DNA of 64,000 bases from Nodosilinea sp. FACHB-141 (GCF_014696135.1 NZ_JACJPP010000007.1:744001-808000), one strand, 5' to 3'. Shown: positions 1 to 11,166, numbered from the stretch's first letter. The notes: generated by a model not told the origin, from the letters alone. A program made the numbers and translations.

Positions 1-2208
1 GTGGATCAGCTGAACTCCTTTGCCTCGGAGGTGACACGGGTAGCGCGGGAAGTGGGAGCTGATGGAAAACTGGGCGGGCAGGCGCAAGTGCGTGGGGTTG
101 CCGGCACCTGGAAGGATTTGACTGACTCGGTAAACTTCATGGCGGGCAGTTTGACCGCGCAGGTGCGGAATATCGCCGAAGTCACAACGGCGGTGGCGAA
201 CGGTGACCTGTCTAAAAAGATCACGGTGGATGTTAAGGGCGAAATTCTCGACCTGAAAAGCACCATCAACATCATGGTGGATCAACTTAACTCCTTTGCC
301 TCTGAGGTAACGCGGGTAGCGCGGGAAGTGGGAACCGAAGGAAAACTGGGCGTACAGGCCGAGGTGCGCGGTGTTGCCGGCACCTGGAAGGATTTGACCG
401 ACTCGGTAAACTCGATGGCGGGTAACCTGACGGCGCAGGTGCGGAATATTGCCGATGTGACAACCGCTGTGGCGAACGGCGATCTGTCTAAGAAGATCAC
501 GGTGGATGTTAAAGGTGAAATTCTGGAACTGAAGAACACCATCAACACCATGGTGGATCAACTCAGTTCCTTTGCCTCTGAGGTAACACGGGTCGCACGG
601 GAAGTAGGCACCGAAGGGAAACTGGGCGTGCAGGCGGAAGTTCCTGGCGTTGCCGGCACCTGGAAAGACCTGACCGACAATGTGAACTCGATGGCCGGCA
701 ACCTGACCGGGCAGGTGCGAAACATTGCTGATGTGGCAACAGCGATCGCCACCGGCGACCTGTCCAAGAAGATTACCGTGCAGGTGAAAGGTGAAATCTT
801 AGAGCTGAAAAACACCATTAACATCATGGTGGACCAGCTCAGCTCCTTTGCCTCTGAGGTAACGCGGGTGGCACGGGAAGTGGGGGCCGAAGGCAAACTG
901 GGGGTGCAGGCTGACGTCCGCGGCGTTGCTGGCACCTGGAAAGATCTCACCGATTCTGTAAACTTTATGGCCGGCAGTTTGACGGCGCAGGTGCGGAACA
1001 TCGCGGCCGTGACGACGGCCGTAGCCAATGGCGACCTGTCCAAGAAAATCACGGTGGATGTCAAAGGCGAAATTTTAGAGCTGAAAAACACCGTCAATAC
1101 GATGGTGGATCAGTTAAACTCCTTTGCCTCGGAAGTAACGCGGGTGGCGCGGGAAGTGGGCGCCGAAGGGAAGTTGGGCGTACAGGCGCAAGTTCCTGGT
1201 GTGGCTGGCACCTGGAAAGATCTGACCGACTCGGTAAACTTCATGGCGGGTAGTTTGACGGCGCAGGTGCGGAACATTGCCGAAGTGACAACGGCGGTGG
1301 CAAACGGCGATCTCTCCAAGAAGATCACGGTAGACGTAAAGGGTGAAATTCTCGACCTCAAAAGCACCATCAACATCATGGTGGATCAGCTCAACTCCTT
1401 CGCCTCTGAGGTAACGCGGGTGGCGCGGGAGGTGGGAACCGAAGGCAAATTGGGTGTACAGGCGCAGGTGTCGGGTGTTGCCGGGACCTGGAAAGATTTG
1501 ACCGATTCGGTAAACTCGATGGCGGGCAATCTGACGGCGCAGGTGCGGAACATTGCCGAAGTCTCGACTGCGATCGCCAACGGCGACCTGTCCAAGAAAA
1601 TTACCGTAGATGTGCGCGGTGAGATCTTTGAACTGAAAAATACCGTCAACACGATGGTGGATCAGCTGAGTTCCTTTGCCTCCGAGGTAACGCGGGTAGC
1701 GCGGGAAGTGGGCACCGAAGGAAAACTGGGCGGTCAAGCCCAGGTGATTGGCGTAGCGGGCATCTGGAAAGACCTGACCGACAACGTAAACTCAATGGCT
1801 GGCAACCTGACGGCGCAGGTCCGAGGTATCGCTAAAGTCGTGACTGCCGTAGCCAACGGCAACCTGAAACAGAAGTTGATGCTGGATGCCAAAGGGGAAA
1901 TTGAAACCCTAGCAGACACGATCAACGAGATGATCGACACTCTGGCAACCTTCGCCGACCAGGTGACAACCGTAGCGCGGGAAGTAGGAATCGAAGGAAA
2001 ACTGGGTGGTCAGGCGAAAGTACCGGGGGCCTCAGGCACCTGGCGGGATCTGACCGACAACGTAAACGAGCTGGCGGCAAACTTGACGACCCAGGTACGA
2101 GCGATTGCCGAAGTGGCCACCGCCGTGACTAAGGGCGATTTGACGCGGGTGATTGCGGTTGAGGCCCAGGGCGAAGTTGCCATTCTGAAAGATAACGTCA
2201 ACCAGATG
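1..2208 (+). repeat. Tandem 276-bp coding repeats (HAMP units)
   Basis: Eight in-frame units of 276 bp begin at 1, 277, 553, 829, 1105, 1381, 1657 and 1933. The first seven are very similar at the nucleotide level, each starting GTGGATCARCT or close to it and containing GGCACCTGGAARGATYTGAC. The eighth (1933-2208) has diverged. The window starts exactly at a unit boundary, so more units may lie upstream. The near identity of the inner units suggests recent expansion or gene conversion. Confidence 0.95.
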
Positions 2209-5202
2209 ATCGCCAACCTGCGCGAAACCACCCAGAAAAACATCGAGCAAGACTGGCTCAAAACCAACCTGGCAAAATTTACGCGGATGCTGCAGGGACA
2301 GCGCGATCTGGAAACGGTTTCCAAGCTGATCTTGTCCGAACTGGCTCCCCTGGTATCCGCCCAACACGGCGTCTTCTACCTACTAGAAACCAGCGAGATC
2401 CATCCCCCGTTCCTGAAATTGCTCAGCACCTACGCCTATCGAGAGCGCAAGAGTCTAGCCAATCGCTTCTATCTCGGCGAGGGCTTGGTCGGACAATGTG
2501 CCCTCGAGAAAGAGCGCATTCTGGTCACTGAGGTGCCCTCAGACTACATCAGGATCAACTCTGGACTGGGTGAAGCTTCACCGATGAACGTGGTCGTGTT
2601 GCCCGTTCTGTTTGAGGGTCAGGTGACGGCCGTAGTCGAACTAGCTTCCTTCAACCACTTCAATGAAATTCACCTCACTTTCTTCGACCAATTGACCGAA
2701 AGTATCGCGATCGTTCTCAACACGATCGCTGCCAGTATGCGAACCGAGGAACTGCTGAAACAGTCCCAATCTCTGGCGGAAGAAATGCAGGGTCAACAAA
2801 CTGAGCTCACCGACACCAACCGGCGTTTGGAGCAACAGGCGCAATCCTTGAAAGCGTCAGAGGACTTACTCAAGAGTCAGCAAGAGCAATTACAACGGAC
2901 CAACGAAGAACTGCAAGAAAAAGCCGAACTATTGGCGAAGCAGAACAGCGAAGTAGAGCGCAAAAACAGCGAAATCGAGCAGGCACGATTGTCTTTGGAA
3001 GAAAAAGCTGAACAGCTAGCGCTCACTTCTAAATACAAGTCTGAGTTTCTGGCAAACATGTCCCACGAACTCCGAACTCCGCTGAACAGCTTGCTGATTC
3101 TGGCTCGACTCCTGTCCGACAACAGTGAGAGCAACTTGACCCACAAACAGGTGGAATACTCTCAGACCATTTACTCTGCCGGAAATGACTTGCTAGGGCT
3201 GATTAACGACATCCTCGATCTGGCGAAGATCGAATCCGGCACAATTTCAGTGAATGCCGAGCCTATCCTGTTTGCCGATCTGCAAGTGCATCTAGAGCGT
3301 ACCTTCCGTCAGGTCGCCGTCGATCGCAAACTCGATTTTCACATGCACTTCAGCGAGCAACTGCCACGCACCCTTTACACCGATGCCAAGCGGCTGCAAC
3401 AGGTATTGAAAAACTTGCTGGCAAACGCCTTCAAGTTCACAGAGCGGGGACAGGTAGAGTTAGACGTCAGCGTCGTCACCCAGGGTTGGAGCCTAGAGAA
3501 AGCCAGATTAAATCAGGCGGATCAGGTGATTGCCTTTGCGGTGACCGATACGGGCATCGGCATTGCTCCAGAGAAGCAGCAGATTATCTTTGAAGCCTTC
3601 CAGCAAGAAGATGGGACAACGAGCCGCCGCTATGGTGGCACCGGTTTGGGCCTGTCGATTAGCCGGGAGATCGCCCAACTTTTGGGAGGTGAAATTCGCC
3701 TGACGAGTGAACTGGATCAAGGCAGTACGTTCACCCTATATCTGCCAGTGACCTATGTGGATCGCCATGAGAATGGGGAGACAGGCAGACGGGAAGGTCG
3801 GGAGCAGAGAACTATTTCGGTAGAAGCCCGCAGAGCGCCAACTCCAAATGGCTCTACGGCTTACTCGGCTAGCTCGGCGACCGCATTGCGCCCCACAGAA
3901 GTCGCGTCACCCGCCCCGTCAGAGGGCATCCGAGCCGCTATTCCGGTCACCGCAACTCAAGTGGGTACCTTTTCAGTTGATCCGACGCTAGAAGACGATC
4001 GCGTTTCGATCGAACCCAATGATCGCTCTTTGCTAATTATCGAAGATGACGTTAACTTCGCCCGCATCTTGCTCGATCTGTCGCGGGAACACGGCTTCAA
4101 AGGCTTAGTGGCCACCCGGGGAGATGTGGGATTACAGATGGCGCGAGAATTTCAGCCCTCTGCCATCATGCTTGACATCCGGTTGCCCATTTTGGACGGT
4201 TGGACCGTACTGAACTACCTCAAGCACGACCCTGATACCCGCCACATTCCAGTTCACATTATGACCGTGGAAGATGGACAAGATCGCAGCTTGCGGCAGG
4301 GCGCGATCGCCTACCTCCAAAAACCCGTCAGCAGTGAATCTCTGCTTAATGCCCTGGCAAGCATGAAAGAGTTTGTGGAACGGTTAGTCAAGAGCTTGTT
4401 AGTGGTAGAAGACGACGACCAGCAACGCCAAAGCATCGTCGATTTGATTGGAAACAGCGATGTCAGCATCACGGCAGTTGCAACCGCTGCCGAAACCATA
4501 GCCGCTATTCGCGACCAACAGTTTGATTGTGTAGTCCTCGATCTGCTGCTGCCCGATGCTAAGGATTTTGAGCTACTCGAACAAATCAAGCGCGAACCGA
4601 ACTTAGGTCGCCTGCCGATCATTGTTTACACGGGCAAAGATCTAACCGCTCAGGAAGAAACAGAATTGCACCGCCTGTCCGACACCTTAATCATCAAGGA
4701 TGCGCGATCGCCCGAACGTCTGCTCGACGAAACCAGTTTATTCCTCCATCGGATTCAGGCAAACTTACCTGAGCACCAACGGTTGATGCTAGAACAAGTA
4801 CGGCGGAACGATCCAATTTTGGCAGACAAAAAAGTGCTGATTGTGGATGATGACGTTCGCAATATCTTCGCCCTCACCAGCCTGCTAGAGCGTCAGCAAA
4901 TGCAGGTGCTCTACGCCGAAAGCGGCAGAGATGGCATCAATACTTTGCAGGCAAATCCTGATATTGATGTGGTGCTGATGGATATTATGATGCCTGGAAT
5001 GGACGGTTACGAAACCATGGGGGAAATCCGCCAGATTAGCCAGTTTGCCGATCTGCCGATGATTGCCCTCACGGCCAAAGCCATGAAAGGCGATCGCGAA
5101 AAATGTCTAGAAGCCGGTGCAAACGATTACATTACTAAACCAGTCGAAATGGAGCAACTGCTGTCTCTACTGCGAGTTTGGCTCTCCCGGTCTAGGGACT
5201 AG
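1..5202 (+). CDS. Multi-HAMP hybrid sensor histidine kinase, 5' end outside window
   Basis: The reading frame is open from base 1, so the N-terminus lies upstream; 1733 residues are visible. Order: eight 92-residue HAMP-type units (residues 1-736), a GAF domain (about 760-907), a glutamine-rich coiled coil (about 915-1015), HisKA with the phospho-accepting His at about 1022 (SHELRTPL), HATPase (N box [11 protein letters not shown] near 1138, DTGIGI, GTGLGLS), then three receiver domains with phospho-acceptor Asp near 1392, 1514 and 1661. REC2 has LDLLLPD in place of the usual D-x-x-MPxxDG, so it may be a variant. Poly-HAMP hybrid kinases are known from fungal group III (Nik1/Os-1) osmosensors and from cyanobacteria. 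No membrane segment is visible, but the missing N-terminus could hold one. A second hybrid kinase follows 89 bases downstream, suggesting a shared phosphorelay. Signal unknown. Confidence 0.93.
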   Translation: MDQLNSFASEVTRVAREVGADGKLGGQAQVRGVAGTWKDLTDSVNFMAGSLTAQVRNIAEVTTAVANGDLSKKITVDVKGEILDLKSTINIMVDQLNSFASEVTRVAREVGTEGKLGVQAEVRGVAGTWKDLTDSVNSMAGNLTAQVRNIADVTTAVANGDLSKKITVDVKGEILELKNTINTMVDQLSSFASEVTRVAREVGTEGKLGVQAEVPGVAGTWKDLTDNVNSMAGNLTGQVRNIADVATAIATGDLSKKITVQVKGEILELKNTINIMVDQLSSFASEVTRVAREVGAEGKLGVQADVRGVAGTWKDLTDSVNFMAGSLTAQVRNIAAVTTAVANGDLSKKITVDVKGEILELKNTVNTMVDQLNSFASEVTRVAREVGAEGKLGVQAQVPGVAGTWKDLTDSVNFMAGSLTAQVRNIAEVTTAVANGDLSKKITVDVKGEILDLKSTINIMVDQLNSFASEVTRVAREVGTEGKLGVQAQVSGVAGTWKDLTDSVNSMAGNLTAQVRNIAEVSTAIANGDLSKKITVDVRGEIFELKNTVNTMVDQLSSFASEVTRVAREVGTEGKLGGQAQVIGVAGIWKDLTDNVNSMAGNLTAQVRGIAKVVTAVANGNLKQKLMLDAKGEIETLADTINEMIDTLATFADQVTTVAREVGIEGKLGGQAKVPGASGTWRDLTDNVNELAANLTTQVRAIAEVATAVTKGDLTRVIAVEAQGEVAILKDNVNQMIANLRETTQKNIEQDWLKTNLAKFTRMLQGQRDLETVSKLILSELAPLVSAQHGVFYLLETSEIHPPFLKLLSTYAYRERKSLANRFYLGEGLVGQCALEKERILVTEVPSDYIRINSGLGEASPMNVVVLPVLFEGQVTAVVELASFNHFNEIHLTFFDQLTESIAIVLNTIAASMRTEELLKQSQSLAEEMQGQQTELTDTNRRLEQQAQSLKASEDLLKSQQEQLQRTNEELQEKAELLAKQNSEVERKNSEIEQARLSLEEKAEQLALTSKYKSEFLANMSHELRTPLNSLLILARLLSDNSESNLTHKQVEYSQTIYSAGNDLLGLINDILDLAKIESGTISVNAEPILFADLQVHLERTFRQVAVDRKLDFHMHFSEQLPRTLYTDAKRLQQVLKNLLANAFKFTERGQVELDVSVVTQGWSLEKARLNQADQVIAFAVTDTGIGIAPEKQQIIFEAFQQEDGTTSRRYGGTGLGLSISREIAQLLGGEIRLTSELDQGSTFTLYLPVTYVDRHENGETGRREGREQRTISVEARRAPTPNGSTAYSASSATALRPTEVASPAPSEGIRAAIPVTATQVGTFSVDPTLEDDRVSIEPNDRSLLIIEDDVNFARILLDLSREHGFKGLVATRGDVGLQMAREFQPSAIMLDIRLPILDGWTVLNYLKHDPDTRHIPVHIMTVEDGQDRSLRQGAIAYLQKPVSSESLLNALASMKEFVERLVKSLLVVEDDDQQRQSIVDLIGNSDVSITAVATAAETIAAIRDQQFDCVVLDLLLPDAKDFELLEQIKREPNLGRLPIIVYTGKDLTAQEETELHRLSDTLIIKDARSPERLLDETSLFLHRIQANLPEHQRLMLEQVRRNDPILADKKVLIVDDDVRNIFALTSLLERQQMQVLYAESGRDGINTLQANPDIDVVLMDIMMPGMDGYETMGEIRQISQFADLPMIALTAKAMKGDREKCLEAGANDYITKPVEMEQLLSLLRVWLSRSRD

Positions 5203-5208
5203 ATGCTA

Positions 5209-5238
5209 GAGGGTGAGAACTGGGCTGCTCTCACCCTC
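5209..5238 (+). terminator. Hairpin between the two hybrid kinase genes
   Basis: A perfect 9-bp inverted repeat, GAGGGTGAG / CTCACCCTC, with a 12-base loop lies just after the first kinase stop codon. Only a weak T-rich stretch follows. It may attenuate rather than end transcription into the second kinase, or stabilise the upstream mRNA end. Confidence 0.5.
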
Positions 5239-5291
5239 AATTCATACTTTGCTTGGCAGTTTATTCTCTCCATCCTCCAATTTTCCACACC

Positions 5292-6995
5292 ATGCCCTTT
5301 GAACCCAAAGCCAACATTCTTCTAATTGACGATCGAATAGAAAACTTGATCGCCCTAGAAGAAATTTTGTGCAAATTGGGGCAGAATCTCGTGACCGCCC
5401 AGTCCGGAAAAGAAGCGCTTCGATGTCTGCTGAATCAGGATTTCGCCGCAATTCTGTTAGATGTGGAAATGCCAGGCATGGACGGATTTGAAACCGCATC
5501 CCTGATTCGGCAGCGAGAGCGATCGGAACACACCCCAATCATCTTTGTCACCGCGTTTAGCACCGACGATCAGTTGCAGATGAAGGGCTACGCGCTGGGA
5601 GCAGTGGATTATTTACTCAAACCAATCAACCCCGAAATTCTGCTTTCCAAAGTCTCTGTATTTGTTGAATTGTTCAAAAAGACCCAAGAGATCCAGCGGC
5701 AATCGGCAGAATTAGCCATGCAGAAGGTCGAGATTATTCAGGAACAGCTTGCTCGTCAACAAGCAGAAGCTGCCAACCGCATGAAAGATGAATTCATGGC
5801 GATCGTTTCCCACGAACTACGAACCCCGCTCAACGCGATTTTAGGCTGGTCAAAACTATTGATGGCAGGCAAACTTGACGAGAGCGCGACCAGCCGCGCT
5901 CTCGAAACGATTAATCGCAATGCCCTGTCTCAGGCGCAACTCATCGATGACATCCTAGATGTCGCCCGCCTGACCAGCGGCAGAGTAAAAATTCATCAAC
6001 AGCCGGTCAACTTACTCAATTTGATTTCAAACGAACTGGAGTCCATTCGTCCTGCGGCAAACGAAAAAGGTATTCAACTGACGGGTGATTTTACGTCCGA
6101 TCACTGCATTATCAGCGGCGACTTGCAGCGCCTACAGCAAATTCTTCGCAATTTACTCTCAAACGCTATCAAATTCACGCCAGAAAGCGGGCAGGTTGAG
6201 GTGGGGTTAAAGCGAATCATAAGCAATGAGTCAGGGATAATTGGCAGAAACCAAGAGTCACAACAAGTGACCCAACACCCCTTACCAATCACTGCATTTG
6301 CCCAAATCACTGTAGCTGACACCGGAATCGGCATTGACTCTGATTTTCTACCTCAGATTTTTGAATACTTTCGCCAAGCAGATTCGTCTTCCACCCGTTC
6401 TCATGATGGGTTAGGGCTAGGATTGGCGATCGTCCGCCAACTCGTTGAGCTTCACGGCGGCAAAATTGATGCTGCCAGTGAGGGCAAGGACAAAGGCTCA
6501 ACCTTTACCATCTTTCTGCCGTTGCACAATCCAACCCAGTGTGACCCATCTTCTGAGATGCCAAACCAGGAGTCATTGCCTAGCGATTTAGCCCTAGAAA
6601 ATATCTCTGTTTTGTTAGTAGATGACAATGTTGATAATCGAAACTATCTAGTTACTGCGCTGGAGCTAGCGGGTGCTCAAGTCACAGCGGTGGCGAGTGG
6701 ACAAGAGGTGATAGATTACCTACAACACTCGCACCCCGATGTGTTGTTGAGCGACATTGCCATGCCCGACGAAAATGGTTATGAACTACTGCAACGAGTT
6801 CGGATGGTTGAGCAAGAGCGGGGGAGGACAATCCCGGCGATCGCCCTAACGGCCTATGCCAAGCAAGAGGATCGACATCAAGCACTCTCAAGTGGCTTTC
6901 AACAATTCCTCGCCAAACCCATTGATCCAGTTCAGTTAATTGAAGTTGTAGCAAAGGCCGCTAGAGCAAAAGTTGGCAAGCTGACGGCCCTCTAA
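5292..6995 (+). CDS. Hybrid histidine kinase, REC-HisKA-HATPase-REC
   Basis: 567 residues from the ATG at 5292; a TTG at 5253 is in frame but would add 13 unconserved residues. A receiver domain comes first (residues about 5-125, acceptor Asp 57 in LLDVEMPGMDG), then a short coiled coil, HisKA with His 174 ([10 protein letters not shown]), HATPase (NLLSNAIKFTP near 287, DTGIGI, GLGLGLAI) and a C-terminal receiver (Asp 488 in LLSDIAMPDENG). No transmembrane segment is seen, so it is cytosolic and probably driven by phosphotransfer to its N-terminal receiver. It lies directly downstream of the poly-HAMP hybrid kinase on the same strand, and the two may form one relay. This architecture is common in cyanobacteria and does not reveal the stimulus. 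Confidence 0.92.
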   Translation: MPFEPKANILLIDDRIENLIALEEILCKLGQNLVTAQSGKEALRCLLNQDFAAILLDVEMPGMDGFETASLIRQRERSEHTPIIFVTAFSTDDQLQMKGYALGAVDYLLKPINPEILLSKVSVFVELFKKTQEIQRQSAELAMQKVEIIQEQLARQQAEAANRMKDEFMAIVSHELRTPLNAILGWSKLLMAGKLDESATSRALETINRNALSQAQLIDDILDVARLTSGRVKIHQQPVNLLNLISNELESIRPAANEKGIQLTGDFTSDHCIISGDLQRLQQILRNLLSNAIKFTPESGQVEVGLKRIISNESGIIGRNQESQQVTQHPLPITAFAQITVADTGIGIDSDFLPQIFEYFRQADSSSTRSHDGLGLGLAIVRQLVELHGGKIDAASEGKDKGSTFTIFLPLHNPTQCDPSSEMPNQESLPSDLALENISVLLVDDNVDNRNYLVTALELAGAQVTAVASGQEVIDYLQHSHPDVLLSDIAMPDENGYELLQRVRMVEQERGRTIPAIALTAYAKQEDRHQALSSGFQQFLAKPIDPVQLIEVVAKAARAKVGKLTAL

Positions 6996-7029
6996 ACACC
7001 CATCAAACCTCTTTGATCGTCCTTAGCAA

Positions 7030-7160
7030 CTAACACTAAATCCTTCTTGATTACCCCCGATTCAGAAGGGCGAATGCGATGGAGCCTCCTCAGCTACGCC
7101 TACGCCCCTACGGTTTGACCTCTTTGAAATCGGGGTTATGTGATTCGGATTTGGTATTAG
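7030..7160. repeat. Possible MITE-like element with terminal inverted repeats
   Basis: Between the second kinase and argC, the left end reads CTAACACTAAATCC (7030-7043) and the right end (7147-7160) read in reverse is CTAATACCAAATCC, 12 of 14 identical. Inside are a second inverted pair (CCCCGATT / AATCGGGG) and the cyanobacterial-repeat-like string CTACGCCTACGCC. There is no coding capacity. The argC stop codon (7157-7159, complement) lies inside the right end. No clear target-site duplication is visible. Confidence 0.35.
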
Positions 7161-8221
7161 GGATAAAAGGTAGTGGTCGGTAGCCCAAGAGATTCTTCGA
7201 TGCCCATCATCAGATTGAGGCACTGCACCGCCTGGGATGCCTGGCCTTTCATCAGGTTGTCGATCGCCGACATGACGATCACGCGGCCGGTGCGGGGGTC
7301 AGTTTCAAGGCCGATGTAGCAGCGGTTGGTGCCCCAGGCCCACTTGGTTTGGGGGTAGGTGCCGCTGGGCAGCACCGTCACCCAGGGAGAAGAGCGGTAG
7401 AAGGCGCTGTAGATGGTGAGCAGATCGTCGCGCACCAGGCCGGGGTCTCGCAAGGTGGCATAGATGGTGGCCAAAATGCCCCGCACCATCGGAATGAGGT
7501 GGGGTGTAAACTGCACCATCACCTCTTGACTGGCCAAGCCAGTACATATGGCTTCAATTTCGGGTGTATGACGGTGGCGGGCAACGCCGTAGGCCCCTAA
7601 AGAGTTGCTGGCTTCGGCGAGCAGCATGCCGGTTTTGGCCACTCGACCACCGCCAGAGGTGCCAGATTTAGCATCGATGATTAGGGTTTCGGGCTGGGCG
7701 AGGCCCTGCTTGAGCAGCGGAGCAATGCCGAGCAGGCTGGCGGTGGGATAGCAGCCAGGACAGCCCACTAAGCGGGCGTTACGAATGCGATCGCGAAATA
7801 GCTCAGGCAGCCCATACACGGCTTCCCCCGCAATGCTCTGGTCGCTGCGATCGCCTCCGTACCACGACTGGTAGGTATTCAAATTTTCAAAGCGGTAGTC
7901 GGCGGAGAGATCGAGCACCCGACAGCCCCGCTCCAGCAGCGTTGGGGCCATGGTGTGAGCCAGCCCGTTGGGTAACGACAGAAATACAACTTGGCAACGC
8001 TGGGCGATTTCGCCCAAATCTACGGCTTCCACCGTCAAATTGACGGAACCTGCCAGATGGGGATAGATATCGGTGTAGGGTTGCCCGGCGCTGCTGTCGC
8101 CCCCCAAGTAGACCAGCTCTACCCCTGGATGCTGGGTAAGCAGCCGCACCAATTGCACCCCGCCGTAGCCCGACGCGCCCACGATGCCGACTTTGATTTT
8201 TCCGACGGGTGACTCGCTCAT
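7157..8221 (-). CDS. argC: N-acetyl-gamma-glutamyl-phosphate reductase
   Basis: 354 residues, normal length for ArgC type 1. It catalyses NADPH-dependent reduction of N-acetylglutamyl phosphate to the semialdehyde, the third step of arginine (ornithine) synthesis in the cytosol. Visible features: the N-terminal dinucleotide-binding motif [17 protein letters not shown] (about residues 12-28), the active-site cysteine in [10 protein letters not shown], the His-bearing motif [10 protein letters not shown], and the family-typical C-terminal FYP. It stands alone, opposite in direction to both neighbours, as is usual for scattered cyanobacterial arg genes. ATG start; the stop lies inside a candidate inverted-repeat element. 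Confidence 0.96.
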   Translation of the reverse strand: MSESPVGKIKVGIVGASGYGGVQLVRLLTQHPGVELVYLGGDSSAGQPYTDIYPHLAGSVNLTVEAVDLGEIAQRCQVVFLSLPNGLAHTMAPTLLERGCRVLDLSADYRFENLNTYQSWYGGDRSDQSIAGEAVYGLPELFRDRIRNARLVGCPGCYPTASLLGIAPLLKQGLAQPETLIIDAKSGTSGGGRVAKTGMLLAEASNSLGAYGVARHRHTPEIEAICTGLASQEVMVQFTPHLIPMVRGILATIYATLRDPGLVRDDLLTIYSAFYRSSPWVTVLPSGTYPQTKWAWGTNRCYIGLETDPRTGRVIVMSAIDNLMKGQASQAVQCLNLMMGIEESLGLPTTTFYP

Positions 8222-8507
8222 GGTTCTGGGGCTGGTTGGGTTGAGGAATATATAGAGGGAGTAGGGCGGCTCTGGGGGGCGATCGCTAATCCAGTTAGCC
8301 CCTTCCTCTTAGATCAGCACTGTAATAGTAAACCAGTAATCTCCAATTCAACATGGTGGCTTCGGATGCTGTTACTGGTCTGTCAGCTAAGGTCGATGGT
8401 GCTAGATTTACCGCTGATCTTAGGGATGCGACCATTCTCTCTATGAAGCGCAGGTCATAAAGCTAGAATTTTAGAAGCCAACGTTCTTTCTACAGGTTCG
8501 CCCCACC

Positions 8508-10274
8508 GTGCTCAACCCAGAATCGGAGATGCCGCCCGCCCTTCGTCAGTCCCCCTCCGACCTCGAACTGCCCTCCGATTTTCAGTTCGATTCTATTGAG
8601 TCGGCGCTCCACGACCTGGCGGCCGGCAAATCAATTGTGGTGGTGGATGACGAAAACCGCGAGAACGAAGGGGACGTGATTTGCGCCGCCCAGTTTGCCA
8701 CCCCCGACATCATTAACTTCATGGCAGTGGAAGCGCGGGGGCTAATCTGCCTGGCGATGACCGGAGAACGGCTCGACCAGCTGGATCTTCCCCTGATGGT
8801 CAGCCCCAGCGCCTTCGAGGACGAAAACGAGCAGACCGCCTTCACCGTCAGCATCGACGCTGCCCTGAGCTGGGGCGTCACCACAGGCATTTCTGCCGAC
8901 GATCGCGCTCGCACCATTCAAGTTGCCATTAACCCCAATGCTCGCCCCCAAGACCTGCGCCGGCCAGGACACATTTTCCCTTTGCGGGCCAAGGATGGCG
9001 GCGTGCTGAAGCGGGCCGGCCATACTGAAGCCGGGGTCGATCTGGCTCGGCTGGCGGGGCTCTACCCCGCCGGGGTGATCTGCGAAATTCAGAACCCGGA
9101 TGGGTCGATGGCGCGACTGCCCGAGTTAGTCAGCTATGCCAAAGCCTTTGGCCTCAAGCTAATCAGCATTGCTGACTTAATTCACTACCGCTTGCAGCAC
9201 GAGCGCTTTGTGCAGCGCGAGGCGGTGGCCAGCATGCCCACTCAATTTGGTGACTTTGCCATCTACGCCTACCGTAACTTGCTCGACGGCTCCGAGCATG
9301 TGGCCATGGTGAAGGGCGACCCCGCCACCTTTGCCGACCAGTCGGTGATGGTGCGCGTCCACTCTGAGTGCCTGACCGGGGATGCCTTTGGCTCTCTGCG
9401 CTGCGACTGCCGCATGCAGCTCCAGGCGGCGCTAAAAATGATCGATGCGGCCGGGCGTGGCGTAGTGGTTTACCTACGCCAGGAGGGGCGCGGCATTGGC
9501 CTGGTCAACAAGCTTAAAGCCTACTCGCTGCAAGATATGGGCCTTGACACGGTTGAGGCCAACGAGAAATTGGGCCTGCCCGTAGACCAACGCAACTACG
9601 GCATCGGCGCACAAATTCTCAACGACATCGGTGTGCAGAAGTTTTGCCTGATTACCAACAACCCTCGCAAAATTGCGGGTATCAAGGGCTATGGCCTGGA
9701 TATGGTGAGCCGAGTGCCGCTGATTATTGAGGCTACCGCCTACAACTCGGGCTACTTGGCCACCAAAGCTCAAAAGCTGGGCCACCTGCTGGTGCAGACT
9801 TACCTGGCAACGGTGGCTATTCATTGGCGCAGCGGCGACTTGCCGGTGCAGGATCGCTACCAAAAGTTAGAGCACCTGCGCGAACTAGCCCACAGTCAGG
9901 GGCTGTTGCTGCAAGAAGAAGCCCGACCGGTAGCGGCAGCACTGTTTAGCCAGCCGGATCTGATTGTGAACCTAGGGCTAGATACCTTGCCTGTGGAGGG
10001 GTCTGAGGTGTGGTACCACGACTGTGAGCAGCCACAGATGAATGCGATCGCCACCCTACTCGACAAACTCGCCGCCTGGCCCGAAATTGACCAGCTCGCG
10101 TTCCTCATCTCCGGTGGCAGCGACCCTTTCAGTGGCTTGCAGGTGGGCCTCGATCGCCAGGTCTTTCACCACGACGCAGTGCCCACCCCCGAGACTGTCA
10201 AACCCTCCGACCTCTGCGGCAGCCTAGAAAGCCAGCGCATATACGTGTTCTCCAGCCACATCCCATCAGATTAG
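8508..10274 (+). CDS. ribBA: Bifunctional DHBP synthase / GTP cyclohydrolase II
   Basis: 588 residues from a GTG start; an in-frame ATG eight codons on is the alternative. The N-terminal half (about 25-225) is 3,4-dihydroxy-2-butanone-4-phosphate synthase, with DDENRENEGD and RAGHTEAGVDLARLAG. The second part (about 230-430) is GTP cyclohydrolase II, with zinc ligands in ECLTGDAFGSLRCDC and the catalytic stretch RQEGRGIGLVNKLKAY. Both reactions feed riboflavin synthesis. About 150 further C-terminal residues lie beyond the GTP cyclohydrolase fold and match no domain I recognise; such extensions occur in cyanobacterial RibBA. No FMN riboswitch was recognised in the 286-base leader. Confidence 0.96.
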   Translation: MLNPESEMPPALRQSPSDLELPSDFQFDSIESALHDLAAGKSIVVVDDENRENEGDVICAAQFATPDIINFMAVEARGLICLAMTGERLDQLDLPLMVSPSAFEDENEQTAFTVSIDAALSWGVTTGISADDRARTIQVAINPNARPQDLRRPGHIFPLRAKDGGVLKRAGHTEAGVDLARLAGLYPAGVICEIQNPDGSMARLPELVSYAKAFGLKLISIADLIHYRLQHERFVQREAVASMPTQFGDFAIYAYRNLLDGSEHVAMVKGDPATFADQSVMVRVHSECLTGDAFGSLRCDCRMQLQAALKMIDAAGRGVVVYLRQEGRGIGLVNKLKAYSLQDMGLDTVEANEKLGLPVDQRNYGIGAQILNDIGVQKFCLITNNPRKIAGIKGYGLDMVSRVPLIIEATAYNSGYLATKAQKLGHLLVQTYLATVAIHWRSGDLPVQDRYQKLEHLRELAHSQGLLLQEEARPVAAALFSQPDLIVNLGLDTLPVEGSEVWYHDCEQPQMNAIATLLDKLAAWPEIDQLAFLISGGSDPFSGLQVGLDRQVFHHDAVPTPETVKPSDLCGSLESQRIYVFSSHIPSD

Positions 10275-10497
10275 TTAGGTTCAGCCTTATGCGAAATTTG
10301 GACAAAAAACATCAAGCAATGGCCTCTTTGAGAGGAGTTGCACGGCGATTTCCGGCACAATAAACTGTTACGCCAGAGCTTTTTGATTAGGATGCATAAC
10401 ACATAATTCTTTTGTCATAAGCTGATCGAAATTCATCAACATCGTTTCCGCGCTAATTGAGAAAGATTGCTTTGACAGTCAACTTAGGTACTAGGCG

Positions 10498-11166
10498 ATG
10501 AAAAGAGATGCAAATTGGCAAAGCATCGGTATTGGAATAATCGCAGCTACCATTCTTGGCTTGGTAGCATGGGCTTTGTTTCACGAAATCAGCAAGGCTC
10601 CTTGGCAGTTTATTACAATTTTGATTGCTTTACTGGGCGCGTTAATTACATTCGTCGGTAACTTGCAAATTCAGATTCGAAATGAGCAAAAACCTAAAAA
10701 AACTGAAATATATGATCAAGTAATAAACCTTTTCTTTGATTCTATTCTGGCCACTAAATTGGGACGAGAGCCTAAGAGCGAAGTGAAGCTAGTTCAGGAA
10801 TTTGCCGATATAACGCCCAATTTAATTTTATGGGCCTCTGACGATGTTTTGAAGCTGTATATCGAATTTCGACGAATAGCAAGTAGTAATGTTGAAAGGT
10901 CTCCAAGTAGTCTTATCTTGCTATTTGGTCAATTGCTATTGGCAATAAGAAAAGATCTGGGGCATCAAAACAAGAGAATAGATGAACTCTCCATTTTGAG
11001 TACCTTTGTAAATGACGTTGAAAATTTATCAATCGCAGAACTCAAGCCCATCATCAAAGATAAACAACCACGGCCATTTGGCTTATGTGCGGGAGAATTC
11101 ACTGTCCCGGCTGATTTTGACGCACCTTTACCCGAAGATCTTCTAAGCGCATTCGAGGGCAAATGA
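10498..11166 (+). CDS. Two-helix membrane protein with antitoxin-like C-terminal tail
   Basis: 222 residues. Two hydrophobic helices (about 10-30 and 36-55) are followed by a soluble, mostly helical region with PKKTEIYDQ, ILWASDDVLKLY and LLLAIRKDLGHQN. The pattern resembles a hypothetical family found scattered in bacterial accessory regions, which as far as I recall normally ends near the position of FVNDVEN here. The last ~36 residues instead read like the toxin-binding end of VapB/Phd-type antitoxins, with RPFGLCAGEF, a DFDAPLPEDLL core and a terminal FEGK. The stop overlaps the next start (ATGA at 11163-11166), which is classical antitoxin-toxin coupling. Base composition is A/T rich: only 14 of 60 bases from 10681 are G or C, unlike its neighbours, suggesting transfer. 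The membrane part and tail are seen; the fusion reading is inference. Confidence 0.75.
   Translation: MKRDANWQSIGIGIIAATILGLVAWALFHEISKAPWQFITILIALLGALITFVGNLQIQIRNEQKPKKTEIYDQVINLFFDSILATKLGREPKSEVKLVQEFADITPNLILWASDDVLKLYIEFRRIASSNVERSPSSLILLFGQLLLAIRKDLGHQNKRIDELSILSTFVNDVENLSIAELKPIIKDKQPRPFGLCAGEFTVPADFDAPLPEDLLSAFEGK

Noticed and set aside
6..1940. Series of ~89-codon minus-strand open frames across the HAMP array
   Set aside because: They repeat with the 276-bp period as an antisense shadow of the HAMP coding units; no start signals and no family similarity.
1..2208. Tandem repeats considered as a CRISPR array or satellite
   Set aside because: The unit is 276 bp, in frame, without spacers, and encodes HAMP domains.
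8222..8507. FMN riboswitch upstream of ribBA
   Set aside because: The conserved RFN-element core strings were not found; only ordinary spacer sequence is seen.
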